Shown: in pieces, positions 31,508 to 40,790 of the stretch
Layout of the letters: each line of letters opens with the position of its first letter
Numbering within the stretch: position 1 is the stretch's first letter
Assembly (NCBI RefSeq): GCF_024198215.1
Contig: NZ_JAKCFA010000012.1
Span: 1 to 64,000, forward strand
Length of the DNA stretch: 64,000 bases
Direction: 5' to 3'
Source: Myxococcus qinghaiensis
Lineage (GTDB): Bacteria; Myxococcota; Myxococcia; Myxococcales; Myxococcaceae
Notes under the pieces: model-generated
What the model was told of the DNA's origin: nothing
What the model saw: only the letters and a program-made list of their open reading frames with translations
Databases searched by the model: none
Program-made: the position numbers and the translations under genes

Positions 31508-33079
31508 ATGCAGCCCACGCGTCTCGCGTTGACGGTCCTGCTCGCCTGCGCCGCGTCCGGCTGCACCTCGTCGGAAGAAGCGCCGTGGGATGGACGGTAT
31601 GCCCCGCTCGAGGAGCGGGGTGATTGGATGGACTCCGGCCCCCTCTCCGTCTGTCGCGTGCTGGATGATGCGGCCAAGGTCTGCGGCAGCCTGACGTCGT
31701 TCGACCTGTCCGGATGCAAACGCCGCTCGCTGGAGGCGCTGGAGCGCGAGGGGGTGTACCGCAGTGAACTGCGCTTCGACGCGCGCGGCACGCAGGAGGC
31801 CCGCGCGGCGCCCCTGGGCGGAGGCTTCAAGCTCAGCTCCGCGGGCATCCCCGAGCAGGTCCTCGGAGCGACCGCCGTGGCCGGGGTGTGGGACGCGCAG
31901 ACGTTCCTCGTCTCCAGCCAGTCTCCAGACGGGCTGTTCACCTTCGTGGGCTGCAACGCGGTGGGCCCGCGCTCGCTGACGGGCTGCTTCTCGCGGTGTC
32001 GCGATGGAGCGCTGGTGGAGTCGGGGACGTTCCGCGCCGAGCGCGTGGCGCGCTTCAAGGGCGAGCACGAGGTCTCCGGCGGGCTGAAGCTGGTCTCCGA
32101 GCGCTGGGTGGACCTGGGCATGCCCGTGGACGTGCAGGTCATCGACGGCCACGCCTATGTCATCTCGCAGGACCGCGACGGACAGCGTGGAGGTCTCACC
32201 GTCTTCGACGTGAGAGCCCCCGAGGCCCCGGTGCGCGTGGCGCGGATGAGCCTGCCGGAGGACTCCGACTGGCGCGGCGCGACGTTCAAGGACGGGGTGC
32301 TGTACATCGCGAGCGCGAGCTCGGGTGTGGTGGTGCTCGATATCTCATTGCCCTCCGCGCCGGTGTTCGTGGGCAGGGTGCCGGACCAGCCCGTGAGCCT
32401 GGGAATGGTGAGCGTGGATGGGGACCGGCTCTACGCGGTGGCCACGGAGGCATCGGCGGGCACGCTGATGTTCGACATCTCCACGCCTTCGGAGCCGAAG
32501 TTGCTTCAGCGCATCGTCTCCGGGGCGCGCATCTCGGAGAACCCGTCGTCGCGAGGCCCCGTGAGCTACCAGGGCCGGCTCTATGTGAACCACCTGCGGG
32601 ATGGATTGCAGGTCGTCGACGCGAGCTCCGGCGGAGGGGTCAAGATTCTGGGCCGGTACACGTACCCGTACGCGAACAGCCGCGCGAGCGCGGTGGGCAC
32701 GTTCGGCGGGAGAATCGTGGCGTTCGAGAGCAGCCTGGGCGCGGGGGCGCGGCTGCGGGCGCTGGACGTCACTGAGCCGCGCGACATCGTGAAGATTGGG
32801 GAGTATGGGCTGCGGGGAGTCGTGTCACCGCGGGCGTTGGAGCTGCGGGGCTCGCGGCTGTATGTGACGTATCACCAGGAAGGGCTGCGTGTATTGGATG
32901 TGAGCAATCCCACGCAGCTGCGTGAAGTGGCGTACTTCAACAGCTTTCGCGAGACGGACCCGGGACGTGGGGATGCGCTGGAGGAAGGGGCCACGGGGCT
33001 TCAGGTGCCCGGGGATGGCCATGTGTATGTCGTGGATACGTCCCGGGGGTTGTTGGTGCTGACGGAGCCTCCGCTGTAG
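31508..33079 (+). CDS. LVIVD-repeat lipoprotein
   Basis: A 523-residue lipoprotein (lipobox near LACAASGC). Residues 160-520 hold a chain of LVIVD-type beta repeats, each with a G-x-L/A-Y-V-x core and a V-x-D-V/I-x-x-P-x-x-P turn (HAYVISQ, VLYIASASSGVVVLDISLPSAP, RLYAVAT, LYVNHLRDGLQVVDAS, RLYVTYHQEGLRVLDVSNPT, HVYVVDTSRGLLVL). Such repeats form a propeller on the cell surface, binding partners unknown. The Met after AGGAGG was chosen. It is convergent with the immunity gene, 12 bp apart. Confidence 0.85.
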   Translation: MQPTRLALTVLLACAASGCTSSEEAPWDGRYAPLEERGDWMDSGPLSVCRVLDDAAKVCGSLTSFDLSGCKRRSLEALEREGVYRSELRFDARGTQEARAAPLGGGFKLSSAGIPEQVLGATAVAGVWDAQTFLVSSQSPDGLFTFVGCNAVGPRSLTGCFSRCRDGALVESGTFRAERVARFKGEHEVSGGLKLVSERWVDLGMPVDVQVIDGHAYVISQDRDGQRGGLTVFDVRAPEAPVRVARMSLPEDSDWRGATFKDGVLYIASASSGVVVLDISLPSAPVFVGRVPDQPVSLGMVSVDGDRLYAVATEASAGTLMFDISTPSEPKLLQRIVSGARISENPSSRGPVSYQGRLYVNHLRDGLQVVDASSGGGVKILGRYTYPYANSRASAVGTFGGRIVAFESSLGAGARLRALDVTEPRDIVKIGEYGLRGVVSPRALELRGSRLYVTYHQEGLRVLDVSNPTQLREVAYFNSFRETDPGRGDALEEGATGLQVPGDGHVYVVDTSRGLLVLTEPPL

Positions 33080-33091
33080 GCCGGGGCGCTC

Positions 33092-33673
33092 TCAGGGCTC
33101 GAATCCAGTGGCATCGTTCCACTGGTTCACTGGGACGAAGCGGAAGCCCTCGGGCTGAAGCGCCAGCACCTTCTCCACCATGGAGACGTGGAAGAGATAC
33201 GTCGAGACGGACTCTGTGAGCACGAATACGCGGCGCAGTTCTTCTGGAACAGCCCGCAGCATCTGCTCGTCCAGCACCAGCTTGTCGAGGCTCACCATCA
33301 CCAGCCCGCTGGGTGAGCGGCGGCAGAGGGAGCGCCGCGCATCGATGCAGGCCAGTTCGTTGAAAACGTGCATCAACCAGTACCTCCGCACGTCACCTGT
33401 GCTCACCCTGACATCCGCCGGCACGAACTGAACCCGGTGGAGAGATAGAGGCTCCAGTACGTTCCTGATACGCTCGGAGATGACAGGCTCGGGCAGGGTG
33501 TGGTGGTCCACCATAACGGGGTGACGAGGCACCGGCTGCCCCAAGCGCAGTCGAATGGGCTCGGTCACCGAGACCGCCTCGCCTCGATGGAAGGCACTGC
33601 CACTCTCGTCCCACTGAAGGAGGGGGTGACTGTCGTTCGCCGCCGCTTCGAGCACGAAGTACTCGGTCTGCAT
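33092..33673 (-). CDS. Imm11 (DUF1629) family immunity protein
   Basis: A 193-residue protein with the DUF1629 pattern: MQTEYFVLEAA, TEPIRLRL, VISERIRNVLEPLSLHRVQFVPADV, YWLMHVFNELACIDAR, LDKLVLDEQML, VFVLTESVSTYLFHVSM, and GFRFVPVNQW near the end. The family is predicted to neutralise secreted nuclease toxins. It begins 3 bp after the effector gene on the same strand, as is usual for effector-immunity pairs. The pair resembles MXAN_0050/MXAN_0049, which I recall as a kin-discrimination system of Myxococcus xanthus. Confidence 0.85.
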   Translation of the reverse strand: MQTEYFVLEAAANDSHPLLQWDESGSAFHRGEAVSVTEPIRLRLGQPVPRHPVMVDHHTLPEPVISERIRNVLEPLSLHRVQFVPADVRVSTGDVRRYWLMHVFNELACIDARRSLCRRSPSGLVMVSLDKLVLDEQMLRAVPEELRRVFVLTESVSTYLFHVSMVEKVLALQPEGFRFVPVNQWNDATGFEP

Positions 33674-33676
33674 GGT

Positions 33677-34804
33677 TCATCCTCCCACACGAAGCACACC
33701 AAGCCCCAGGGACAGGCGACTGACGGCATGCACCAGGGAGTGCCGCCGTCCGTGTGGACACAGCCCCTGCCCTGGCTTCTGGCGGATGCTCTTGAGCCCG
33801 GCACAGCCCACACCGCCCGGCGCGTAGTCCAAGCCGTCACGGGTGAGCGTCCACCTGAAGCAGGCCACCTTCGCCAGAATCTCTTCGCTGATTCGGTCCA
33901 ACTCGTCGAGCAGAGCCTCGGGCTTGGAGCAGAACGCCCCGCGCATCAGTGCGGCCTCGACGGCCTTCAACTGCTTCATGACGGCCCGCGGATAGGACAG
34001 CCGCACCTCGATGGCCAGGCCGTCCGCGTGGTTGCCTCGGTGAACAGGGACGAAGAGCTGACACGCCAATGCCAGCTTCATGGGCAGGAACACGCCATTC
34101 TGCTTCCGGTCTGGGTGGTAGCCGAACCGCGCGCAGTAGAGGGCCCAGTCCTCCTTGTCCAGTGCTTCCAGGCAGATGAGGTGATGGGCCGCCAGCGAGA
34201 AGGGCCCCGCGTACCAAGTGTGCGTCGCGAGAGCCTGCCCTTCCAGCATGTTGCGCCCCAGCACCGCTGAGCTGCCCTGGTTGCTGCCGACTCGGCCCTT
34301 CGTATCGAAGGGATGCTTCTCCTTGCCGCACCATGAGCATCGCTCGACTACCTGTGAGGCTGAGAGTTCGTTCACCTGCGTCGCGGTGGGAGCAGTGCCC
34401 TGGGGCTGGACGATGGCAAACGGTGGCACGTTCCGTTCGTTCAACGTGAAGAGGTCGAAGTTACGGACCACGGACCTACCTTCAATCTTCACGTCTGGCG
34501 AGAAGGTCACCGGATGCGCCCGCCCCTTCGTCGTGCCTGAGGAAACGCCGCCCAACGTCCCTGATTCGTTGCCCGTCGATGAGCCCAGGCAGGAGTTCGA
34601 CAGGCACACAGCGGCGCCACCGATGCGGACTGTCCGGGAGCCCTCCTCCAAGTCCTCGCTCTTGGCGACGTTGGCATACGGAATAGGCACAGGGCCACTC
34701 GGGCTAGGCGTCAGGCACACGTCCGCGAACCCCACCACGGTGCCATCACTCTCCGAAGTCACCGGAGACATGCCGTTGATGAATGCCTCGTGCTTGCCGG
34801 GCAT
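33677..34804 (-). CDS. PAAR-like (DUF4150) effector with C-terminal AHH nuclease domain
   Basis: A 375-residue polymorphic toxin. Residues 5-125 are a DUF4150 PAAR-like domain (CLTPSPSGPVPIPYANVAKS, then SNSCLGSSTGNESGTLGGVSSG), which in other systems caps the type VI secretion spike. A linker with CSWCGKEKH (156-164) may bind zinc. The C-terminal AHH domain has AAHHLI (205-210), then LPMKLALACQLFVPVHRGNH (240-259), giving the His set expected of this HNH-like nuclease. No secretion apparatus is in the window. AGGGGAAC precedes the ATG. Codons are more A/T-ending than in flanking genes. Confidence 0.85.
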   Translation of the reverse strand: MPGKHEAFINGMSPVTSESDGTVVGFADVCLTPSPSGPVPIPYANVAKSEDLEEGSRTVRIGGAAVCLSNSCLGSSTGNESGTLGGVSSGTTKGRAHPVTFSPDVKIEGRSVVRNFDLFTLNERNVPPFAIVQPQGTAPTATQVNELSASQVVERCSWCGKEKHPFDTKGRVGSNQGSSAVLGRNMLEGQALATHTWYAGPFSLAAHHLICLEALDKEDWALYCARFGYHPDRKQNGVFLPMKLALACQLFVPVHRGNHADGLAIEVRLSYPRAVMKQLKAVEAALMRGAFCSKPEALLDELDRISEEILAKVACFRWTLTRDGLDYAPGGVGCAGLKSIRQKPGQGLCPHGRRHSLVHAVSRLSLGLGVLRVGG

Positions 34805-34987
34805 CGTGTTCCCCTGAGCTTCGCGCTCGTCCTTGGGAATTCAAAGGGCGGTGAGAATGAGCCCCTTCGATCACCTTGACGGAAACACGTGCGACGACAT
34901 CCTGGGAGTTGCCCCGGAGGACAGTCTGGCCAGGAACCAACACCGCCCCACTCGCAAGCCACACTGAGCGAGTCATTTTGACCCGGA

Positions 34988-35017
34988 TTGTTGGGTCCTG
35001 GCCATACCTTCTACACT
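34988..35017 (+). promoter_or_regulatory. Possible promoter giving a leaderless mRNA
   Basis: TTGTTG (34988-34993), an 18-bp spacer and TACACT (35012-35017) lie directly before the ATG at 35025. Transcription would start at or within a base or two of the start codon. No Shine-Dalgarno is visible in CTGCCGGCC. Confidence 0.4.
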
Positions 35018-35024
35018 GCCGGCC

Positions 35025-38000
35025 ATGTCCACGAGCGGGGGCAGCGTGCGCAGCGTTGACGTAATCATCTTGACGGCAATTCCTCTGGAATACGACGCAG
35101 CTCGAAAAGTCGAGGCCGGCGCGGTCCAAGGCAGTCAGTGGGAAGAAGAGCGGAGACCCAACGGACTCCGAGTGTCGTTCCGCGCCTACGAAGGCAAGGC
35201 CAAGCGCCCCTTGCGCGTCGCTCTAGCACTCGCGGGTGGAATGGGGGCGGTCGAGGCTACGACCGCGCTGTTGCCCTTGGTCGAGGAGTACAGCCCTCGC
35301 TGCGTGGCCATGTGTGGCGTATGCGCAGGACATCCCAAGAAAACGAACCTTGGGGATGTCATCGCGCCTAATAGACTGTTCTTCCACGACACCGGGAAGC
35401 GCCACCCCACTGCCGTGCAGCAGGACCTCACAACCTACAACCTGCGTTACGACTGGGAGCAGGATCTCAAGTGTTTCGACTTCGTCGCTCGATTCAAGGA
35501 CGAAACTTGGTGGCGGGCTCGACCCGTACCCTACGAGTGGCAGGAGAACTGGGCGCTCCTCAAACTCCATGAAGAGGTTGCTGAGCCCTGGAAGCATCCG
35601 GAATACCCTCGGCTCTGTCCCCAGTGGCGCCAGGTCATCGAGACCTTGAGGAAGTCAGGAGACATCCAGGCCAGCGGCTCGAAGCTTACCGAGCAGGGGC
35701 GCGCTCGAGTTGAGGACTTCTTGTTCCAGCATGCAGGCCTGTTTCCGGACCTCTCGCCTACGGGAGAGTTGTTTCCATTTCGTGTTCACACCGACCCAAT
35801 GGGGAGCGGCAGTCAGGTCATCGAGGACGTGAACTATTGGGGTTCGGTGTCTTCGTATATGAGAAAGGCCCTAGGACTTGAAATGGAGGCAGCGGCCGTC
35901 GGGGCTCTTGCGCATTCGCAGCCGCATCGAAGACTCGATGCACTAGTGATGAAGAGCGTGATGGATTTCGCCAACGCTGGGCGTGATGACCACTTCAAGG
36001 AGTATGCCGCACGAGTATCAGCCGAGTGCTTGATGGCGTTCCTCCGCGAGCACGTCGATGTTGAGGTGGTGCCGGGAATTGATGATTTGCTGACGTCGGG
36101 AGCCGTTGAGCCTCCTCAATCCGACGACCTTCCATCCTCGCTCCTGAACGCGCGACATCAAGTCGTAGCCTTCCACGGACGCGAAGATGTCATCAGCGGA
36201 CTTGACCAGTGGTGCAGCGAAACAACACCCGTATCGATACGACTTCTCCACTCCGAAGGAGGCGTTGGAAAGACGCGTCTCGCAATCGAGTGGGTCCGCC
36301 GCCGCAAAGAACAATGGTGGGTGGCGGGCTTCCTGACCAAGAACGTGCCCGCAGACTGGCTTGAACGGCTTTATTCACTAGGGCGTCCCCTCTTGATTGT
36401 AATTGACTACGCGGAGAGCCGACTGGGGCTTGAAACCTTCCTTGCGCGGCTCGCCCGCTACGCGAGACAGAATGGTGAAGCTCAGCTCCGTCACGTCAGG
36501 ATCCTGCTCCTCGCCAGGAATGATGGCGACTGGTGGGCGTCCCTACGCAATCCGAACAACGAAATGGGCGCATGGCTCAGCAAAGCAGTAACTCAACATC
36601 TTATTCCACTCGCCTCTACCGAATCCCAACGCACCGAAGAGTATCACCGAGCGGCAGAGAAATTCTCGGCGCTTCTAGGGAAAACGTACTCACGCGCCCC
36701 GCCTATGCTTGACTTCGACGATCACCACTTCGAACGCACGCTCTATATCCACATGGCGGCGCTAGCCTCCGTAAAGAGCCTTGAGTTTCGCCCCAAGACC
36801 CTCATGGATGCGATCCTCGATCACGAGGAGCAGTGCTGGGAACAGCATGCAGAACGAACACGAGCTAGCCTCGTCAGGCAGCGGCACCTAGCGCGCCAGA
36901 CCGTGGTGGCCGCAACGCTCCGAGGCGGCTTCGCAACACGCGGCGAAGCAGTTGTTATCGTCGAACGAATTCTGCGACGCAGACTTCATCCCGAAGAAGA
37001 CGAGTTGCTTCAACAGTTGCAGTGGCTCTATCAGCACACAACGAACAACAACAGGCCATTTCTTCCAGCACTGGAGCCCGATCTGCTCGGCGAAGCCATG
37101 GTCATGCGGCTTGCATCACCAAGTCGCGAAACCAATGAGCGTGCACCTCCCGAGTGGGTTGTTCTGGTAATTTCACCAGACGATCCAGATGCCACAGTAC
37201 GAACTGCCTTAGAACTCCTGAGTCGAGCATCTGCAGAGCATCCGACGGTCAGTCGTAGCTGGCTGGAGCAATTGCTTCCCGGCACACTTCTCTCACGCCG
37301 ATCCGTTCTTGCGCTGGAGGCAGCTAAAGCCACCGGACAACAGACTGCATTTTCGGCAGTAGGAGACGTTCTGCTGGGACAACTAGTTGCCGCAGGCGGC
37401 ATCAACGAAGCACGGCTTCTACACGAGGCCGGGATTCCAGAGCAGACAGTAATTCTTGCTGAGGTTGCTACGTGGGTCGAAAAGATTCGCCTCGAAGCAC
37501 TTCCTATTGGAGTGGCCGACTCCGTATCCGAGCGCGCCGAGATTCTCAATAACTTAGGCACTCGGTATCTCGACGTGGGGCGCCAAAAGGATGCCTTGAA
37601 AGCATTGGAGGAAGCAACCTCTCACTACCGGTCATTGGCCCAGATCAACCCTAACTTCTTCCAACCCAGGCTTGCGGCAAGCCTCAATAACCAAGGGGCG
37701 GCGCTATATAGCCTCAATCAATACGACGCCGCCCTAAAATTGACACACGAGGCAGTGGACATCTATCGACAACTGGCAACACAGGACCCCGACAACTTCG
37801 AGCCCGACCTTGCCATGAGTCTCAATACACTAGGGACAATACTGAGCCACATGCACCAGACAAAGAGCGCGCTGAAGTCCATTGGCGAGGCAGTCACCAT
37901 ATACCTATCACTATCCACACGCCATCCCGGCACCTTCGAGCCCGACCTCGCAGGCTGTTTAAACAACCTAGGGAATGCATTGCGTGATTCGGGCTATCCT

Positions 38001-38753
38001 GAAAAGGCCTTAGACATCATGAACAAAGCAGTCACCATCAACCGGCACCTTGCCAAAAAACTCCCTGATGCATTCCAGCCCGACCTCGCCAGAAGCCTCA
38101 ATAATCTAGGATCCCTTTATCGCGAAATGGGAAGGAGCCAAGAAGCCCTCAAGAACATCAACGAAGCAATCAGCATTCACCGCCCATTGGCTCTACACAA
38201 TCCCGCATCCTTCCAACATGGCCTCGCAATGAGTCTTGCCAACCTAGGAAACATATTGAGCGATTTGACTCACCATGAGGCAGCACGGCAGGCCATAGGT
38301 GAATCAATCTCACTTTACCGAAACCTATCGTCGCGCAATCCTCAATCATTCCAGCCAGAGCTAGCGAGACAGCTTCATAACCTAGGAATAATACTGAAAC
38401 ACATTAAAAATCCCATAGATGCACTCAAAACCCTACAAGAAGCGACTGATATTCTCAGAACATTGGCCATCCACAACCATGCCCTTTTCATGCCAAACAT
38501 CGCAGAGAATCTCTACCTTCAGGGGAAAATTCTTAGAGAAGAACGTAGAGAGGAAGAAGCGCTCTCGGCTTTCTCTGCGGCTGTCGAATGCATCTGGCCG
38601 TTGTTCTTTCGTGATCCTTCATCCTATGAGCAAAAGACCGGCGTCCTTCTGGCTTGTGTGGAGAGCCTCCACCAAGGTTTCCAACGCCCGCTTCCCTCTG
38701 AGTTTCAGGAGCGCATCGACACCTTCCTGCGTCTCATAAAAAAGGACGCCTGA
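35025..38753 (+). CDS. PNP-effector STAND NTPase with C-terminal TPR repeats
   Basis: A 1242-residue three-part protein. Residues 10-345 match the nucleoside phosphorylase (PNP/MTAN) fold: VDVIILTAIPLEYDAA, LALAGGMGAVEAT, CGVCAGHPKKTNLGDVIAP, GLEMEAAAVGALA (285-297) and MKSVMDFAN. Residues 375-840 are a STAND-type NTPase: Walker A EGGVGKT (411-417), Walker B PLLIVIDYAE (455-464), and LLLARN as sensor. Residues 855-1230 hold about eight TPR units of roughly 42 residues (NNLGxxY..G...AL...EA). The layout is that of intracellular sensors proposed to destroy nucleotides or nucleosides on infection. Codon use is AT-richer than its neighbours, suggesting transfer. Confidence 0.88.
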   Translation: MSTSGGSVRSVDVIILTAIPLEYDAARKVEAGAVQGSQWEEERRPNGLRVSFRAYEGKAKRPLRVALALAGGMGAVEATTALLPLVEEYSPRCVAMCGVCAGHPKKTNLGDVIAPNRLFFHDTGKRHPTAVQQDLTTYNLRYDWEQDLKCFDFVARFKDETWWRARPVPYEWQENWALLKLHEEVAEPWKHPEYPRLCPQWRQVIETLRKSGDIQASGSKLTEQGRARVEDFLFQHAGLFPDLSPTGELFPFRVHTDPMGSGSQVIEDVNYWGSVSSYMRKALGLEMEAAAVGALAHSQPHRRLDALVMKSVMDFANAGRDDHFKEYAARVSAECLMAFLREHVDVEVVPGIDDLLTSGAVEPPQSDDLPSSLLNARHQVVAFHGREDVISGLDQWCSETTPVSIRLLHSEGGVGKTRLAIEWVRRRKEQWWVAGFLTKNVPADWLERLYSLGRPLLIVIDYAESRLGLETFLARLARYARQNGEAQLRHVRILLLARNDGDWWASLRNPNNEMGAWLSKAVTQHLIPLASTESQRTEEYHRAAEKFSALLGKTYSRAPPMLDFDDHHFERTLYIHMAALASVKSLEFRPKTLMDAILDHEEQCWEQHAERTRASLVRQRHLARQTVVAATLRGGFATRGEAVVIVERILRRRLHPEEDELLQQLQWLYQHTTNNNRPFLPALEPDLLGEAMVMRLASPSRETNERAPPEWVVLVISPDDPDATVRTALELLSRASAEHPTVSRSWLEQLLPGTLLSRRSVLALEAAKATGQQTAFSAVGDVLLGQLVAAGGINEARLLHEAGIPEQTVILAEVATWVEKIRLEALPIGVADSVSERAEILNNLGTRYLDVGRQKDALKALEEATSHYRSLAQINPNFFQPRLAASLNNQGAALYSLNQYDAALKLTHEAVDIYRQLATQDPDNFEPDLAMSLNTLGTILSHMHQTKSALKSIGEAVTIYLSLSTRHPGTFEPDLAGCLNNLGNALRDSGYPEKALDIMNKAVTINRHLAKKLPDAFQPDLARSLNNLGSLYREMGRSQEALKNINEAISIHRPLALHNPASFQHGLAMSLANLGNILSDLTHHEAARQAIGESISLYRNLSSRNPQSFQPELARQLHNLGIILKHIKNPIDALKTLQEATDILRTLAIHNHALFMPNIAENLYLQGKILREERREEEALSAFSAAVECIWPLFFRDPSSYEQKTGVLLACVESLHQGFQRPLPSEFQERIDTFLRLIKKDA

Positions 38754-38762
38754 GCCAGCGGC

Positions 38763-40790
38763 TCACACCTCGATGCGATTGCGCCCGTTCGCCTTCGCCC
38801 GATTCAACCGGGCATCCGCCGCGCGCAGCAGCTCCTCCAGCGTCGCCCCGTCCCCGGGCGTCTCCGCGATGCCGGCGCTCACTGTAATCCCGAAGGACTC
38901 GCCCCCGTCGCCGTCGAAGGTCATCTGCGCCACCTCCGCCATCGTCCGCGACAGAATCGCCTTCGCGCTCTCCTTCGTCTCCCCCAACAACCCCACCACG
39001 AACTCCTCCCCGCCCCACCGCCCTCGCACGTCCTCCCTCCGGAAGCGCGCCCCCAACAACCGCCCCAGCCGCGTCAGCACCCTGTCTCCCGCCAGGTGCC
39101 CGTACTTGTCATTCACCCGCTTGAAGTGGTCCACATCCAGGAAACACAACGCCAACGGCCGCTGCTGACGCTGCGCCTCCGACAGGCGCGCCCTCACGCC
39201 CTCGATGAACGGCCGCCTCAACAACAACCCCGTCAACGCGTCCCGCTCCGAGCGCTCTCGCGACAGCCGCGCCCGCTCCAGCCGCGCCTGCACCCGCGCC
39301 CGCAACTCCTCCTTCAACACCGGCTTGGAGATGTAGTCGTCCGCCCCCGCCTGGAACGCCGCCAGCCGGAACTCCAACCCCAGGTGCGCCGTTATCAACA
39401 ACACCGGCAACTCCTGCCACGCCGGCGTCGACCTCAGAATCCGACACAAATCAAACCCGCTCGGCCCCGGCATCTGCACGTCCAACAACAACAAATCTGG
39501 CCGATGCTCCGCCAACGCCTCCATCAACTGGTGCGCATCCCCCAACCCCACCACCTCTATCTGCTCGCTCGCCAGCGAGTGCACCAACGCCGCGATCGCC
39601 TCCGGGTCGTCGTCCACCACCAACACCCGCGCCCGCTCCGGCCGCCGCGCCGCCACCATCCGCTCCGCCGCCGCCGCGAAGTCGGGCGCCGTGAAGGGCC
39701 TCGGCAGGAACAACGATGCCCCCGCATGCGCCGCCGCCACCCGGTCCTCCAACCCTCCCTCCCCCTCCATGAACCCCAACGGCAACGAGCCCAGCCCCTC
39801 CACTGACCTCAGCTGGTGCGCCGCCTGGATGCCCCCCAGCTCCCCACCCAGATGCATGTGGATGAGCACCCCATCCACCCACTGCCTGCTCGCCACCGCC
39901 ACCGCTTCGCTCGCCGTCCGCGCCGGCAACACCCGCACCACGTGCGCCCGCCCCAGCCGCTCCGCCTCCGCCAACACCCCCGCGTCCTCGTCCACCACCA
40001 GCAACACCCCCTCCGTCGGCAACATCGCCGCGGGGGCCTCCTTGCGCACGGGCTTCACCGGCACCGACGCCGCACGGGCCAGCTCCCGGAACGTCGCGTC
40101 CACCTGCCCCCAGTCCATCCGCGCCGCGTCCTTCGCCGACCGCAGCACGTCCTCCAGCCGCCCCGCCGACAGGCTCACCTCCGTGAACCCATAGCTGCCC
40201 GCCGTCCCATGCAGCTTGTGGACGATGATGGTCGCCTCCTCCAGCGCCTCCCGCCTCCCCGCTCGCGCGTCACCCAGCAGCGTCTCCAGCCCGCCCACCT
40301 TGTCCTTCAGCCGCGCGCCGTACTCCTGATTCAACGCGACCAGGCTCGCCGCCAGCTCGTCGCGCACCAGGTCCACGTCCGCCAGCGCCCGAAGCCCCGG
40401 CGCCGGAGGCGGCAACGCCTGGGTGAAGACCTGGCTCACCCAGAGGTACAGCTCCTCCGGCCGGTAGGGCTTGTGGATGATGCGCGCCACCCGCAACTGC
40501 CGCGTGAGCAATTCGTGGCTCTTCAAGTCCTTCCAGAACGCCGAGGCGAACAACACCGGCAGCTCCGGCTGCGTCTTGCGCAGCTCGCGGATGAAGTCCG
40601 CCCCCGTCACCCCCGGCAACAACCCGTCCACAATCGCCGCGTCCACCGGCACCTTCGCGAGCAACGTGCGCGCCTCCGCCGCCGTGCGCGCCGACTCCAC
40701 CCGGAAGCCCTTCTCCCGCAGGAACGCACAGACCAGCGTCTGCAGGTCCTTGTCGTCCTCCAGGAACAGGAGCGTCTTCGCCTCGTTCAT
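38763..40790 (-). CDS. Multi-receiver, Hpt and diguanylate cyclase (GGDEF) protein
   Basis: A 675-residue signalling protein. Order: receiver 1 (about 5-125, Asp in AAIVDGLLPG), Hpt (150-245, His in IIVHKLHGTAGSYGF), a degenerate receiver (260-380, where the acceptor Asp is replaced by His in GVLIHMHLGG), receiver 3 (390-505, LLLLDVQMPG), then GGDEF (510-675). The catalytic motif is GGEEF and an inhibitory RxxD site (RRED) lies five residues before it, so it should make cyclic di-GMP with product feedback. Its ATG overlaps the stop of the hybrid kinase gene (ATGA). Confidence 0.92.
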   Translation of the reverse strand: MNEAKTLLFLEDDKDLQTLVCAFLREKGFRVESARTAAEARTLLAKVPVDAAIVDGLLPGVTGADFIRELRKTQPELPVLFASAFWKDLKSHELLTRQLRVARIIHKPYRPEELYLWVSQVFTQALPPPAPGLRALADVDLVRDELAASLVALNQEYGARLKDKVGGLETLLGDARAGRREALEEATIIVHKLHGTAGSYGFTEVSLSAGRLEDVLRSAKDAARMDWGQVDATFRELARAASVPVKPVRKEAPAAMLPTEGVLLVVDEDAGVLAEAERLGRAHVVRVLPARTASEAVAVASRQWVDGVLIHMHLGGELGGIQAAHQLRSVEGLGSLPLGFMEGEGGLEDRVAAAHAGASLFLPRPFTAPDFAAAAERMVAARRPERARVLVVDDDPEAIAALVHSLASEQIEVVGLGDAHQLMEALAEHRPDLLLLDVQMPGPSGFDLCRILRSTPAWQELPVLLITAHLGLEFRLAAFQAGADDYISKPVLKEELRARVQARLERARLSRERSERDALTGLLLRRPFIEGVRARLSEAQRQQRPLALCFLDVDHFKRVNDKYGHLAGDRVLTRLGRLLGARFRREDVRGRWGGEEFVVGLLGETKESAKAILSRTMAEVAQMTFDGDGGESFGITVSAGIAETPGDGATLEELLRAADARLNRAKANGRNRIEV

